From an uncultured Candidatus Actinomarina sp. (GTDB lineage: Bacteria; Actinomycetota; Acidimicrobiia; Actinomarinales; Actinomarinaceae): DNA of 64,000 nucleotides. The notes under the pieces were generated by a model. The model was not told the origin of the DNA and did not search any database. It saw nothing but the letters and a program-made list of their open reading frames with translations. The position numbers were made by a program, and so were the translations under genes. Where the stretch lies: positions 329,534 to 393,533 of the forward strand of contig CACNFT010000001.1 of the NCBI GenBank assembly GCA_902619825.1. The letters are read 5' to 3'. Shown here piece by piece: positions 38,407-49,002 of this stretch (within the stretch, counting starts at the first letter, position 1; every line of letters begins with the position of its first letter).

Positions 38407-40562
38407 TCTTTTCTTAAATTATCAAGCAATATAAGAGAAACGTCTCTTACTCTGACATTGTCTCCTTGGCCAATCTCTTTCATTCCATCATCCATCATTA
38501 TGTAACAAAATGGACATGCAACAGCGACCTCATCGGCACCAGTTTCGACAGCTTCCTCTACTCTTTCGATATTGACTTTTTTACCGGTTGCTTCTTCCAT
38601 CCACATTCGTCCACCACCAGCACCACAGCAGAAGCTTGTCGTTCCTTGTCTTTTCATTTCTCGAATTTCAATACCACCAATAGATCCAACTATCTCTCTC
38701 GGAGCAGTGTAAATATCATTATGTCTACCTAGGTAACAGGAATCATGATATGTTATGACATGTGGTTTGTCACTTGTTCCTACCTCAATATGTCCTGATT
38801 GGACAAGTTCAGTCAACAATTGACTGTGATGTATGACCTCAAAATTTCCGCCTAATTGGGGGTACTCATTCTTAATCGTATTAAAACAGTGAGGACATTG
38901 AGTGATAACTTTTTTTACATCAAGGTTATTCATTGTCTCAATATTTTGAATTGCCAATTGCTGAAATACAAATTCATTTCCAGTTCTTCTTGCAGAATCA
39001 CCTGTACAAACTTCTTTTGGACCCAGAACTGCATATGATACGTTTGCTCTTCTAAGGAGTGTTGCAACAGCTCTTGTTACGGGAACATTTCTATCATCAA
39101 AAGCTCCTGCACAACCTATCCAGTACAGGTAATCGATTTTCTCTTTATTTTTTTCATCAAGCAAAGGAACTTCAAAATCTAAGTCTTCTGACCATTTCAT
39201 TCTATCTTCTTGAGATGCACCCCAAGGATTTGAAGAATTTTCCATTGCAACATATGCCTTTCCTAACTCAGAAGGAAAATCGGAAGCCATCAATGCTAAG
39301 TATCTACGCATATCAAGTATCTTGTCTAGAATTTCAATGTTTACCGGACAAATTTCATCACATGCCTTGCAAGAAGTACAGGCCCAAAGCTCTTCTGGTG
39401 TAATTCGCTCAAATACACTTGATGATTTCACTTTTAAGTCTATGGGGGTTGATACGGTTGTAGGAACGGCAGGATTTCCAGTTTCTGACATAACCTGTCC
39501 AACTTTCAAGATAATCTCTCGGGGATCTAATGGTTTTCCAGTAAGGTTAGCTGGACAAACGGAAGTACAGCGGCCACATATAGTACATGCATCAAGATCT
39601 AAAAGTTGCTTCCATGTAAAGTTTTCAATTAGTTCAGCTCCAACAGTTTCAATATCTTCAGCTTCCATTAGATTTCCAATATCTCTCATTGCACCTTTTG
39701 GTCTATCTTTTGGACTTAAATACATATTTACTGGTGAGGTAATGATATGTCGAAGCTTTGATTGGGGAAGGATTAATAAAAATACAAAGAAGCTTACAGT
39801 ATGAAGAATCCAGGAAATTCGATGAAAAAGCTCACCACTTTCAAAGGGTAGTAAAGTAGCAATAAAATACCCAACAAAACTCCACTTTTCGTAACTAGGG
39901 AATCCCTCAACAAGTATTCTTCCTGCTTCAGTTGTAAGGCCGGAAACACCCATAAAAGCCAACAAAGACAAGGTAAGATAGTCATCCATTTTAGTTTTAG
40001 TTTTAATCCTGTCTTCAGTACCAAAAATTCTTCTATAAAAAGCCCAAGCAAGCCCTGCGAGATACAGAAGTGATGCGAGTTCTAATAAAAAAGAATAGAC
40101 AATATATGTTGTACCTTGTAGAAATTTTAGAGGAGGTGGCATTAGGTGGTGAACTTCTAGTGTTAGTGTGCCCGCAAACAAGCCAAGAAATCCAACATAA
40201 ATCATTGAGTGCATGAGGCCGGCAGCCTTAAATCTTAAAGTTGTCCTCATAAGAATTCCATCAAAAAAACTAAAGATTCTCTCTGATATTTTTACTTTCC
40301 TTTTTTCTTCAGAGCCTCTTGACCAATTTTTTGCTCGTAAAGAAAATAAATATCCACAAATAAATACTGAAGAGGCACTGAGAATATAAAATATGTATTG
40401 AATTGATTTTGGTATATTTTCAAATACTCTTCGACCACCGATTATCTCACCTTCAGGAAATATATAGCTAGCAAGCCATAAAAAAATAACAGATAATGCT
40501 GCTCCGGCTGAGAATAATAATACATAGTCGTTTACTTGTTTTTTTGGTTTAATATCATCCAT
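38403..40562 (-). CDS. membrane iron-sulfur reductase (EtfD/FadF-like: N-terminal heme-binding-type membrane domain, 2x[4Fe-4S], CCG domains)
   Basis: ACTICGRCTSVCPANLTGKPL; ACTSCKACDEICPVNIE; CCGAGGGRMW; N-terminal multi-TM region. Confidence 0.85.
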   Translation of the reverse strand: MDDIKPKKQVNDYVLLFSAGAALSVIFLWLASYIFPEGEIIGGRRVFENIPKSIQYIFYILSASSVFICGYLFSLRAKNWSRGSEEKRKVKISERIFSFFDGILMRTTLRFKAAGLMHSMIYVGFLGLFAGTLTLEVHHLMPPPLKFLQGTTYIVYSFLLELASLLYLAGLAWAFYRRIFGTEDRIKTKTKMDDYLTLSLLAFMGVSGLTTEAGRILVEGFPSYEKWSFVGYFIATLLPFESGELFHRISWILHTVSFFVFLLILPQSKLRHIITSPVNMYLSPKDRPKGAMRDIGNLMEAEDIETVGAELIENFTWKQLLDLDACTICGRCTSVCPANLTGKPLDPREIILKVGQVMSETGNPAVPTTVSTPIDLKVKSSSVFERITPEELWACTSCKACDEICPVNIEILDKILDMRRYLALMASDFPSELGKAYVAMENSSNPWGASQEDRMKWSEDLDFEVPLLDEKNKEKIDYLYWIGCAGAFDDRNVPVTRAVATLLRRANVSYAVLGPKEVCTGDSARRTGNEFVFQQLAIQNIETMNNLDVKKVITQCPHCFNTIKNEYPQLGGNFEVIHHSQLLTELVQSGHIEVGTSDKPHVITYHDSCYLGRHNDIYTAPREIVGSIGGIEIREMKRQGTTSFCCGAGGGRMWMEEATGKKVNIERVEEAVETGADEVAVACPFCYIMMDDGMKEIGQGDNVRVRDVSLILLDNLRKD

Positions 40563-41343
40563 CGTTAGTCTCTTTTGAAATTGTTATTGAACGTTTAACC
40601 GCAGCTTCAATTGCCTCATATATTATTTTATCAAATGAGTTATCTTTCAACGAATTTATACCTGCCTCAGTGGTTCCATTTGGTGATTTAATATTGTTTA
40701 CGATTTCACCAAATTTCTGTTCACCGAGAAAGGAAGGAAGAGATAGGATTAACTGTTCAACAATAAATTTTGCATCATCAGTTTCCATTCCTAATTTGGT
40801 CGCAGCATCTGTAATTTTCGAAGACAATTCAAAATACCATGCTGGACCACTACCGAAAATTGCAGTTATAATATCAAACAAATCTTCAGGGTATTCATTA
40901 GTTTGTCCAAGGTGATTTAACTTTTCAATAAAATGTAAATAATCCTCATCATAATTTTTTGTATAAGGAATAAATCCCGAATTGTTTCTTATTGCTAAAT
41001 TTGGCATAAGTCTTAGTACTTTATTTTTAAAATGATTCTCAAAATGATTTATAGTGACTCCAGCTAGTGGTGAAGCTATCAATACTTGTTCTGATATTTT
41101 AGATTTATTTACATTTATGAATTCATTTAAATTATTCGGCTTAATACAAAGAAGTAAGACACCATTATCAATCTGATCAATATCTGTTGTAACACTGTAA
41201 GAACTTTCTAAATTTTTGATAGTTTCTTTATTATTTTCGTATAAGTAGAGGCATGTATTGTCTTTTAAAGATTTGAAACCTTCTAAAAAGGATATCCCTA
41301 AATTACCAATCCCAACAATATGTATATCAATGCCAGTCATCAT
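40555..41343 (-). CDS. proC: pyrroline-5-carboxylate reductase family protein
   Basis: VGIGNLGISFLEG; RLMPNLAIRNNSGFIPY; FGSGPAWYFEL; SPNGTTEAGINSL. Confidence 0.85.
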   Translation of the reverse strand: MMTGIDIHIVGIGNLGISFLEGFKSLKDNTCLYLYENNKETIKNLESSYSVTTDIDQIDNGVLLLCIKPNNLNEFINVNKSKISEQVLIASPLAGVTINHFENHFKNKVLRLMPNLAIRNNSGFIPYTKNYDEDYLHFIEKLNHLGQTNEYPEDLFDIITAIFGSGPAWYFELSSKITDAATKLGMETDDAKFIVEQLILSLPSFLGEQKFGEIVNNIKSPNGTTEAGINSLKDNSFDKIIYEAIEAAVKRSITISKETNDG

Positions 41344-41443
41344 TTAATGATATCAATAATAGAAACTATTTAAAAAGAGGAAACTTATTAGAAATAAATA
41401 ATATTAGTTTGCATAAAATGAAAAGTATATTATATTTATTACA

Positions 41444-41467
41444 AATCTAAGTAAATATACTTAGATT
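41444..41467. promoter_or_regulatory. perfect inverted repeat in the dnaK-operon promoter region (candidate HspR-type operator)
   Basis: AATCTAAGTA-AATA-TACTTAGATT upstream of the 41502 ORF/dnaK; hspR is the last gene of the operon. Confidence 0.55.
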
Positions 41468-41501
41468 ATATAATTAAATAAGGTAAGATTGGAAGGAAAA
41501 A

Positions 41502-41705
41502 ATGAGCGGAACATTAACAGCCTCAACAGTTAAACCTGGTGTAAGGCGTTCAAAAAAATATACAACAGGAAGAGTTTGTGAATTTGATTCCTGTGAAACA
41601 GTAATAAGCATTTATAACAAAAAGAAATATTGTTTTTTGCATGCCCCTGTCTCCTATCCAAGAGTTAGAGGACACTTGCCAAGAGAACAAGAACCACAGG
41701 TTTAA
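41502..41705 (+). CDS. small CX4CX12CX2H zinc-ribbon-like protein (paralog of 62867-63061)
   Basis: SD GGAAGGAAAAA; GRVCEFDSCETVISIYNKKKYCFLHAPVSYPRVRG conserved with the second copy. Confidence 0.85.
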   Translation: MSGTLTASTVKPGVRRSKKYTTGRVCEFDSCETVISIYNKKKYCFLHAPVSYPRVRGHLPREQEPQV

Positions 41706-41726
41706 ATTAAGAAAGGTTTGTAAAAT

Positions 41727-43535
41727 ATGGGAAAAGCGGTAGGAATTGATCTTGGAACTACAAATAGTGTCGTTGCAATTTTAGAAGGTGGCGAGCCAAC
41801 TGTTATAGCTAATGCAGAGGGTAACAGAACTACTCCTTCTATAGTCGCGTTTAAATCTGATGACATACTTGTTGGAGAGCTTGCCAAAAGACAAGCCATA
41901 ACAAACCCTGACAATACAGTTCGTTCAATTAAAAGAAAGGTCGGGTCAAATTGGAAACAAAGTTTTGAAGATAAGGAATATACACCTCAAGAAATATCTG
42001 CTCGTATCTTACAAAAATTAAAAAGGGATGCAGAAGCTTACTTAGGTGATAACGTCACGGAAGCTGTAATTACTGTTCCAGCATATTTTAATGATGCTGA
42101 AAGGCAAGCTACAAAGGAAGCTGGTCAGATTGCTGGCCTAGAAGTTTTAAGAATAATTAATGAACCGACAGCTGCTTCACTCGCATATGGTCTTGAAAAC
42201 AATGAAGATCAAAAAATTCTTGTATTCGATTTGGGTGGCGGTACATTTGATGTATCAATATTAGAAATCTCTGAAGGTGTTTTTGAAGTAAAGTCGACAT
42301 CCGGCGATTCTAAATTGGGTGGTGATGATTGGGACCAAAGAATTATGGACTGGATTATTGAGAAATTTAAATCATCAACTGGAATAGATCTATCGAATGA
42401 CAACATGGCTATTCAGAGAATTCAAGAAGGTGCAGAAAAAGCAAAAATTGAACTCTCATCTACTAGTGAAACAGAAATTAACTTGCCTTTTCTTACTGCA
42501 AATGATTCTGGCCCACAACATTTAGTTGAAAAACTAAGCAGATCTGAATTTGAAAAGATTACTGCTGATTTAGTCGAAAGGACTAAAGCTCCTGTTGAAA
42601 ATGCCCTTAAAGATGCGGGTATGTCCTACTCTGATATAGACCATATCATATTGGTTGGTGGATCAACACGAATGCCATCTGTTCAGGAACTTGTTAAGTC
42701 GTTAACGGGCAAGGATCCTCATAAGGGTGTAAATCCAGATGAGGTTGTTGCTTCAGGAGCAGCTATACAAGCAGGTGTTTTGAAAGGAGATGTTAAAGAT
42801 GTCTTATTATTGGATGTAACACCCCTTACTTTAGGAGTAGAAACAAAAGGTGGCATTATGACCAAAATGATTGAGAGAAACACTACTATTCCAACAAAAA
42901 GATCTGAAGTTTTTAGTACTGCTGAAAACAACCAAACACAAGTAGAAATTCATATTCTACAGGGTGAGAGAGAGGTTGCTTCTGGAAATAAATCTCTTGG
43001 AAGATTTACTCTAACCGACATACCTGCTGCAATGGCGGGAACACCTCAGATTGAAGTAACATTTGATATAGATGCTAATGGTATCGTCAATGTAAACGCC
43101 AAAGACCTTGGAACTGGAAAGGAACAGGCCATAACAATAACTGGTGGCACTGCACTAGAAGATGATGAGATAGATAGAATGATTAAAGATGCCGAGCAGC
43201 ATGCTAATGAAGATGCAAAAAAGAAAGAACTTGTTGAAACAAGAAATATGGCTGAAGGCATAGTCACATCTACAGAAAAAATGCTTGAAGAAAATAAAGA
43301 CAAAGCAACTGAGGAAGAGATAACTTCTATTAATGATGCTAATGATAAATTAAAAAAACTTTTAGAAAATGAAGATACACCAACCAACGACTTAAAAGTT
43401 GGTATTGAAGATCTTTCGAAAGCTAGTCAGACGTTTGCGGAAAAATTATATGCAGAAGCACAAAATGAAAAAACTGACCCTTCATCAGATGAATCCGATG
43501 ATGTAGTTGAAGGCGAAGTTATAGAGGATGAATAA
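41727..43535 (+). CDS. dnaK: molecular chaperone DnaK
   Basis: [37 protein letters not shown]. Confidence 0.98.
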   Translation: MGKAVGIDLGTTNSVVAILEGGEPTVIANAEGNRTTPSIVAFKSDDILVGELAKRQAITNPDNTVRSIKRKVGSNWKQSFEDKEYTPQEISARILQKLKRDAEAYLGDNVTEAVITVPAYFNDAERQATKEAGQIAGLEVLRIINEPTAASLAYGLENNEDQKILVFDLGGGTFDVSILEISEGVFEVKSTSGDSKLGGDDWDQRIMDWIIEKFKSSTGIDLSNDNMAIQRIQEGAEKAKIELSSTSETEINLPFLTANDSGPQHLVEKLSRSEFEKITADLVERTKAPVENALKDAGMSYSDIDHIILVGGSTRMPSVQELVKSLTGKDPHKGVNPDEVVASGAAIQAGVLKGDVKDVLLLDVTPLTLGVETKGGIMTKMIERNTTIPTKRSEVFSTAENNQTQVEIHILQGEREVASGNKSLGRFTLTDIPAAMAGTPQIEVTFDIDANGIVNVNAKDLGTGKEQAITITGGTALEDDEIDRMIKDAEQHANEDAKKKELVETRNMAEGIVTSTEKMLEENKDKATEEEITSINDANDKLKKLLENEDTPTNDLKVGIEDLSKASQTFAEKLYAEAQNEKTDPSSDESDDVVEGEVIEDE

Positions 43536-44013
43536 AGAAGAATCATCTATTGAGGATATTGAAGATACTATATCCGATGGTGCTTCGGAGCCAGTAGAAT
43601 CAATTTCTTTATCTGAATATGAAAAAATTAAAGATGAGTATCTGAGGCTCGCTGCAGATTTTGATAACTTTAAAAAAAGATCTGAGAAAGAAAGAGACAG
43701 CATTGGAAATGCTTCGATAGCTTACTTTGTAGAAAGTCTTTTTCCTCTAATTGATAATTTTGAAATAGCTTTGTCACAAGATAATGTAAATGAAGAAATT
43801 AAAACTTTGGGAAACATGCTTTCAGCGGTTTTAAACACTTTACAAATAGAAGAAATTGGAGCTCTCGGAGAAGATTTTGATCCAAACATACATGAAGCTG
43901 TTGAACACAGTGGGAATGGGGACTCTCAAAAGGTAGAAAGTGTTCTTAGGAAAGGATACCTCTTTCAAGGCAACTTAATACGCCCTGCTATGGTAAAAGT
44001 TAAAAGTGAGTAG
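43528..44013 (+). CDS. grpE: nucleotide exchange factor GrpE
   Basis: [17 protein letters not shown]-terminal [20 protein letters not shown]; dnaK neighbour. Confidence 0.93.
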   Translation: MNKEESSIEDIEDTISDGASEPVESISLSEYEKIKDEYLRLAADFDNFKKRSEKERDSIGNASIAYFVESLFPLIDNFEIALSQDNVNEEIKTLGNMLSAVLNTLQIEEIGALGEDFDPNIHEAVEHSGNGDSQKVESVLRKGYLFQGNLIRPAMVKVKSE

Positions 44014-44875
44014 AGACTGGTTAGATAAGAATTTCTATGCAACATTAGGTGTCCCACAAGATGCCTCCATCTCAGAAATAAAAAAAGCTTATAAAAAATT
44101 AGCTCGTGAAAATCATCCAGATCTTAATCCTGGAGACTTAGAAGCAGAAAAAAGATTTAAAGAAGTCTCTGAAGCTCATTCAGTGCTTGGTGATGAAAGA
44201 AAGAAACAAGAATACGATCAGATAAGGTCAATGGGTGCTTCAGGCTTTGGCGGGTTCACAAGCCAGGGATTTACGGTAGATGACTTTGGGGATATATTTG
44301 AGAATTTAGGAGATATATTTGGATTTGGTGTCCGAAGGAAAGGTCAGACATATCAAACCAATGTTAATATTTCATTTACTGAGGCTGCTTCAGGAATTGA
44401 AGTTGTGCTTCCCCTTGAAAATGAATCAATTAAAGTTAAAGTTCCTGCTGGCGTTGACAATGGAAGTGTAATTAGGCTTAGAGGTCGTGGTGGTCCTGGC
44501 GCAGCTGGTGCTCCTGATGGAGATTTATTAGTTCAAGTATCTGTAGAGCCACATAAATTCTTTAAGAGAAGTAACATGGATTTAGTTCTTGAGGTTCCTC
44601 TTTTGTTTACAGAAGCTGCATTAGGTGCAAGCATTAGAATTCCAACATTAACTAAATCTGTTACATTGAAGATTCCTTCTGGTACCCCAAGTGGTAAGAC
44701 ATTCAAGATAAGAGGTGAAGGTATAACACCACAAGGTAGAAGATCAGGAGACTTATATGTGAAAGTATTTATAATACCTCCAACAAACTTATCAAGGTCT
44801 GCAAAAAAACATTTAGAAAAATTCAGAGATCAATTTGAATCAGGTGATTCTCCAAGAAAGTATTTAGATGAATAA
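44006..44875 (+). CDS. dnaJ: DnaJ/CbpA-type J-protein lacking the CxxCxGxG zinc-finger domain (GTG start)
   Basis: J-domain FYATLGVPQDASISEIKKAYKKLARENHPDLNPG; C-terminal DnaJ_C; no cysteines. Confidence 0.93.
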   Translation: MSRDWLDKNFYATLGVPQDASISEIKKAYKKLARENHPDLNPGDLEAEKRFKEVSEAHSVLGDERKKQEYDQIRSMGASGFGGFTSQGFTVDDFGDIFENLGDIFGFGVRRKGQTYQTNVNISFTEAASGIEVVLPLENESIKVKVPAGVDNGSVIRLRGRGGPGAAGAPDGDLLVQVSVEPHKFFKRSNMDLVLEVPLLFTEAALGASIRIPTLTKSVTLKIPSGTPSGKTFKIRGEGITPQGRRSGDLYVKVFIIPPTNLSRSAKKHLEKFRDQFESGDSPRKYLDE

Positions 44876-45251
44876 CGAAGAATCAAACGCTATATATTTT
44901 ATTTCAGTTGCATCTTCTTTGTCTGGAATACATCAACAAACAATACGAACTTATGAAAATAAAGGGCTTATTAAACCTTATCGAACAGGTGGAGGTACTA
45001 GGCGCTATTCTCAACAAGATATTGATAAATTGATTCAAATTCAGGAATTATCACAACGAGGTATAAATTTAGATGGTATAAAAATCATTTATGAAATGAA
45101 AGATAAGATTGAAAACCTACAAGCAAAATTAATTGCTTTAGAAAATGAAATAACAAATCAAAAAACTCATTCAAAACTCAAAGAGAAAGAAATTCATAAA
45201 AGCTATAAGAATGAGATAGTGAAAAAAACAGATAAATCAATTCGGAAGTAA
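44868..45251 (+). CDS. hspR: MerR-family heat-shock repressor HspR
   Basis: YFISVASSLSGIHQQTIRTYENKGLIKPYRTGGGTRRYSQQDIDKL; last gene of the dnaK operon. Confidence 0.9.
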   Translation: MNNEESNAIYFISVASSLSGIHQQTIRTYENKGLIKPYRTGGGTRRYSQQDIDKLIQIQELSQRGINLDGIKIIYEMKDKIENLQAKLIALENEITNQKTHSKLKEKEIHKSYKNEIVKKTDKSIRK

Positions 45252-46940
45252 CTAATTTCTAAATTTCTCAATAAAACTATCGATTTTATTTTCTAAAATT
45301 GGAAGTGTAATTCCGCCATCACATAAAACTTCATCGTGAAAATATCTTATATCAAATTTTTCACCAAGCTCCTTTTCAGCCTTTTTTCGTAGTTGCTCAA
45401 TCTTTAACTGTCCCATTTTATATGAACAGGCTTGACCTGGCCATGCAATATATCTGTCGGTTTCTATATTTGCATTTATTTCTTCAATTGGTGAATTGCC
45501 TCTGAAAAATTCAATTGCTGAATTTCTAGACCATCCCATTCCGTGCATTCCTGTATCTAGTACTAGCCTGCATGCTCTCCAAGCATCATTACCAAGTCTG
45601 CCAAGTTGTTGAACGTCATTTGAGTACAAGCCCATTTCGTTTGCTAGCTGTTCAGAATATAAACCCCACCCCTCTACAAACGCAGTGGAGGCTGTATATC
45701 TCTGAAAATCAGGAACATTTTTAAGCTCTACAGCAATTGTCCTGTCAAGATGATGTCCAGGTATTGCTTCATGAAATGCAACAGATTCAGCTTCAAAAAT
45801 GCTTTTTGTTTCTGGTTTATATGTGTTTAAAAAATAAGTTCCATCTCTTGAACCGTCTGGTAAAGGAGAATAGTAGTATGCTGGTGGAGCGTGTTTTTCT
45901 GACTCTTCGGGAACTGGTAAAACATTACAAGGGGCTTTTGGAAATACTGTAAACCAATCAGCAAGAGGTTCGTATGCTCTTTGAATAATATCTTCTGCCA
46001 TTTGAAGCATCTGTTCTTTACTTTCAAAGCGCATCGATGGTTCAGTTTGCATTTTATAAAGTACCTCTTCTGGAGTTGTTACATCTTCGAACACATTTTT
46101 TCCAATATCAAAAAATTCTTTTTTTAATCTTTCAATCTCAGATAAACCTGTTTCGTGAACTTCTTTAACAGTGATGTCTTTATTTCCTGTAAATTTTCTT
46201 AAACTTCTTAAATAAATATCTTCACCACCCTCAATCCACATTATGCCTGGATTTGTATCCGACCTACCTTTAGGTAAATGCTCTGATTTGAGTTGTTCAA
46301 GATATGAATTAACACTTGGCCTAACATAACTCTCAATGATTAATTTTGCTTTATCTTTCCAGATATTTACATCTTCTTCAGATATTTCAGGAGAAAAATT
46401 TACTAACAAAAGAGGATCCGACTCTAATGATGTTTTGAGATAGCTTTCAATTTGATCGATTGTTCTTAACAAATTTCTTTCAGTTGCTACTCTATTTTTA
46501 TCTAGGCCTTTCTTTTGAACTGCAGATACTTGGTTAAAGAACTGATTGTATTGTTCTAATCTCTTCAATAAAAGATCGGCTGATTCTAAATCAGGAATAA
46601 ACATTTGCTGGTTGTAATCAATTAAATAGCCTGTGAATCCAGAAACTCCAGCTCCAAACTCCCAGCTCCTATCAAGTAATGAATCTTTATTTGATCCAAA
46701 AGCATACTCCAACATTCCATAGGTAACTTTTTCCTTGTTTGACAAATTATTGAAATCTATTTCGTTTAATCTTTTTTCAAACTTATTTAAATCTATTAAG
46801 TTTTGATCAAATTTAGTATCAGTTAATTCTTCGATTTGATCAAAGTATTCCTTGTATCCACGCATAATTGCAGATGTTGGCGAAGTGTTTAAAGAATTTT
46901 TAAAGAAATCTTCTGCTAATTGATTAAGTGCTTCATTCAT
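45252..46940 (-). CDS. DUF885 family protein (putative metallocarboxypeptidase-like)
   Basis: FHEAIPGHHLDRTIAVEL; SCDGGI-like FHDEVLCDGGITLPILE; WGLYSEQLANEMGLY. Confidence 0.88.
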   Translation of the reverse strand: MNEALNQLAEDFFKNSLNTSPTSAIMRGYKEYFDQIEELTDTKFDQNLIDLNKFEKRLNEIDFNNLSNKEKVTYGMLEYAFGSNKDSLLDRSWEFGAGVSGFTGYLIDYNQQMFIPDLESADLLLKRLEQYNQFFNQVSAVQKKGLDKNRVATERNLLRTIDQIESYLKTSLESDPLLLVNFSPEISEEDVNIWKDKAKLIIESYVRPSVNSYLEQLKSEHLPKGRSDTNPGIMWIEGGEDIYLRSLRKFTGNKDITVKEVHETGLSEIERLKKEFFDIGKNVFEDVTTPEEVLYKMQTEPSMRFESKEQMLQMAEDIIQRAYEPLADWFTVFPKAPCNVLPVPEESEKHAPPAYYYSPLPDGSRDGTYFLNTYKPETKSIFEAESVAFHEAIPGHHLDRTIAVELKNVPDFQRYTASTAFVEGWGLYSEQLANEMGLYSNDVQQLGRLGNDAWRACRLVLDTGMHGMGWSRNSAIEFFRGNSPIEEINANIETDRYIAWPGQACSYKMGQLKIEQLRKKAEKELGEKFDIRYFHDEVLCDGGITLPILENKIDSFIEKFRN

Positions 46941-47679
46941 TTTTGTCTTCCTTTATTTTTTCAATTTCATCTTCAATTTTTTCAAGCTTAATAAGGACAT
47001 CATCAAGGGTAGTTTGTTTTTCTCCAAAATTCGATAAGAAATATGCAGAAACGGTCGCCGTAATTGTAGCAATAAACCCTATTCCTAAAATCATAAGGGA
47101 ACTAGCAACGATTCTTCCTAGTGTTGTATAGGGCGTTATGTCTCCATATCCAACAGTTGTTATCGTAACCAAAGCCCACCATATTCCATCACTAAATGTT
47201 TCGACCTCCGGTTCAGAAATAAAGAAAAGGAATCCAAAGAAAATTATTAAAAATATAGTTGCATAGACGATCGACCTTAGTCCCCTGCTATTAAAAATAG
47301 CTTTTATATCAGATCCAAATTTCGCAACTACAACTGCAAGTCTGAATAACTGTAATACTCTTAATAGTCTTGGTAGTCTTACAAAACGTAGAAATCTAGA
47401 CGACTCTAATCCCTGAGGAACAAATGGGATAGAGCCGATTACAATAAAAAGTTCCAATTTGTGATTGAGAACATAGTCTTTTTTGTTTTCAGAGAGAATT
47501 AGTAAGTGGACGTACTCCAATAAAAATACAACCCATATCCCCCAATTGAGATAATTTGCAAATTCTTTTAGTCCTGAACTTCTATATTCAATGATTATTA
47601 CAGGTATTAGCAAGACAACTGCTATAAAAACAGGAACTTCATAAAATTTTTCAACTTTTTGATATCTCGAATTTTGCAT
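46933..47679 (-). CDS. voltage-gated-type potassium channel / ion transport protein
   Basis: SRFLRFVRLPRLLRVLQLFRL; selectivity filter TITTVGYGDITP. Confidence 0.92.
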   Translation of the reverse strand: MQNSRYQKVEKFYEVPVFIAVVLLIPVIIIEYRSSGLKEFANYLNWGIWVVFLLEYVHLLILSENKKDYVLNHKLELFIVIGSIPFVPQGLESSRFLRFVRLPRLLRVLQLFRLAVVVAKFGSDIKAIFNSRGLRSIVYATIFLIIFFGFLFFISEPEVETFSDGIWWALVTITTVGYGDITPYTTLGRIVASSLMILGIGFIATITATVSAYFLSNFGEKQTTLDDVLIKLEKIEDEIEKIKEDKNE

Positions 47680-47736
47680 ATAGATATTATAAAACTAGCT
47701 TTGAAAGAAATTAATAAGTATTCTTAAAATAAGAAG

Positions 47737-49002
47737 ATGAACAGGGTAACAAATTTTTTTCTTGTGTTTGTATTGGCATTTGCCACTACAAATTTTTTTT
47801 CACGGGATATCAACAATGAAAAATCAAACAATCAAATAGTCACGAATACAACAGTATATAAAACAGATGTTGCTGTAGAGATAGCAAAAAATATTAAAAG
47901 TGTTGATGCTAATAAAATCAATGCAGACATAACCAGTAAAGAGCAAAAATTTAGTTCAAAACTAATCTCAGATTTAAATGAAGAGCTCGTTGTTCTTAAT
48001 CAAGAAATTACTTTTTTAATAAAACAACAAAAATTTTCTCAGTTTAGAGAAAAGCATGGAGGAGTCAGAGGAATTTACATAAATGGTTACCACATGACTA
48101 ATAGTTCAAAGTTAGAAAGAATCAACAACATCTTGGGTAATACAAATGTAAATAGCCTTGTTATTGATGTAAAAACTGACAATGGACATATTTTATTTGA
48201 TACTGTTGATGAACTTGCTGGAGAAATGTCAAATATTAGAAGTAAATATAACAGTAAAACATTAAATACTTTAAAAGATACAAATGATCTTTACCTGATT
48301 GGGAGAGTTGTTGTTTTTCAAGATCCGTTATTTGCTAAAAATTATCCAAATGAAGCAATATTTGATTCATATAATAAAAGAATTTATTCCCAAGATGGTC
48401 AATATTTTATTGATCCCGGTAGTGAAAAGGCTAGAAACTATGTGATCAATATTGCAAAAGAAGCATGCGAATTAGGCTTTGACGAAATCCAATTTGACTA
48501 TATTAGATATCCAGATTCTAACTACAAGTATATGGTTTTCAAAGATGAAAATACTTACGAAAACAGAATAAAAAATATAAATAGTTTTCTTAAGGTTGCT
48601 AAAAAAGAGATAAACAGTCTTGGGTGTTTTGTGTCCGCAGATGTATTTGGATACATATTAACTAATAAATTTGATGGTGGAATTGGTCAAAACCTTGAAA
48701 CAATTATCGCAAACGTTGACTTCTTATCACCAATGGTATATCCATCTCATTACAGTAAAGGTTCTTTTGGATATCAAAATCCGAATAGAAACCCATATGG
48801 AGTCATTACCTCAGCTTTAGATGATGCTTTAGAAAGAGGTGTTGAAGAGATTAAATTAAGACCATTCTTACAAGGTTTTTGGCATACTGACGCTGAAGTA
48901 CAAGAAAATATTCGTGCTGCTGAAGATAAGAATTTGGACTGGATTATTTGGAACGTTTCCTCTTCGTATAATTTAGGTTATTTTAGTAAGCTTGATTCAT
49001 GA
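47737..49002 (+). CDS. putative glycoside hydrolase (DUF4015-like)
   Basis: VRGIYINGYHM; LVIDVKTDNGHILFDT; GFDEIQFDYIRYPDS; VDFLSPMVYPSHYSKGSFG. Confidence 0.85.
   Translation: MNRVTNFFLVFVLAFATTNFFSRDINNEKSNNQIVTNTTVYKTDVAVEIAKNIKSVDANKINADITSKEQKFSSKLISDLNEELVVLNQEITFLIKQQKFSQFREKHGGVRGIYINGYHMTNSSKLERINNILGNTNVNSLVIDVKTDNGHILFDTVDELAGEMSNIRSKYNSKTLNTLKDTNDLYLIGRVVVFQDPLFAKNYPNEAIFDSYNKRIYSQDGQYFIDPGSEKARNYVINIAKEACELGFDEIQFDYIRYPDSNYKYMVFKDENTYENRIKNINSFLKVAKKEINSLGCFVSADVFGYILTNKFDGGIGQNLETIIANVDFLSPMVYPSHYSKGSFGYQNPNRNPYGVITSALDDALERGVEEIKLRPFLQGFWHTDAEVQENIRAAEDKNLDWIIWNVSSSYNLGYFSKLDS

Noticed and set aside
38466-39804. Several plus-strand ORFs (38466, 38856, 39059, 39322)
   Set aside because: Antisense to the well-supported EtfD-like iron-sulfur protein; no recognisable family.
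43046-43703. Minus-strand ORFs in the dnaK/grpE region
   Set aside because: Serine/leucine-rich shadow ORFs opposite strongly conserved genes.
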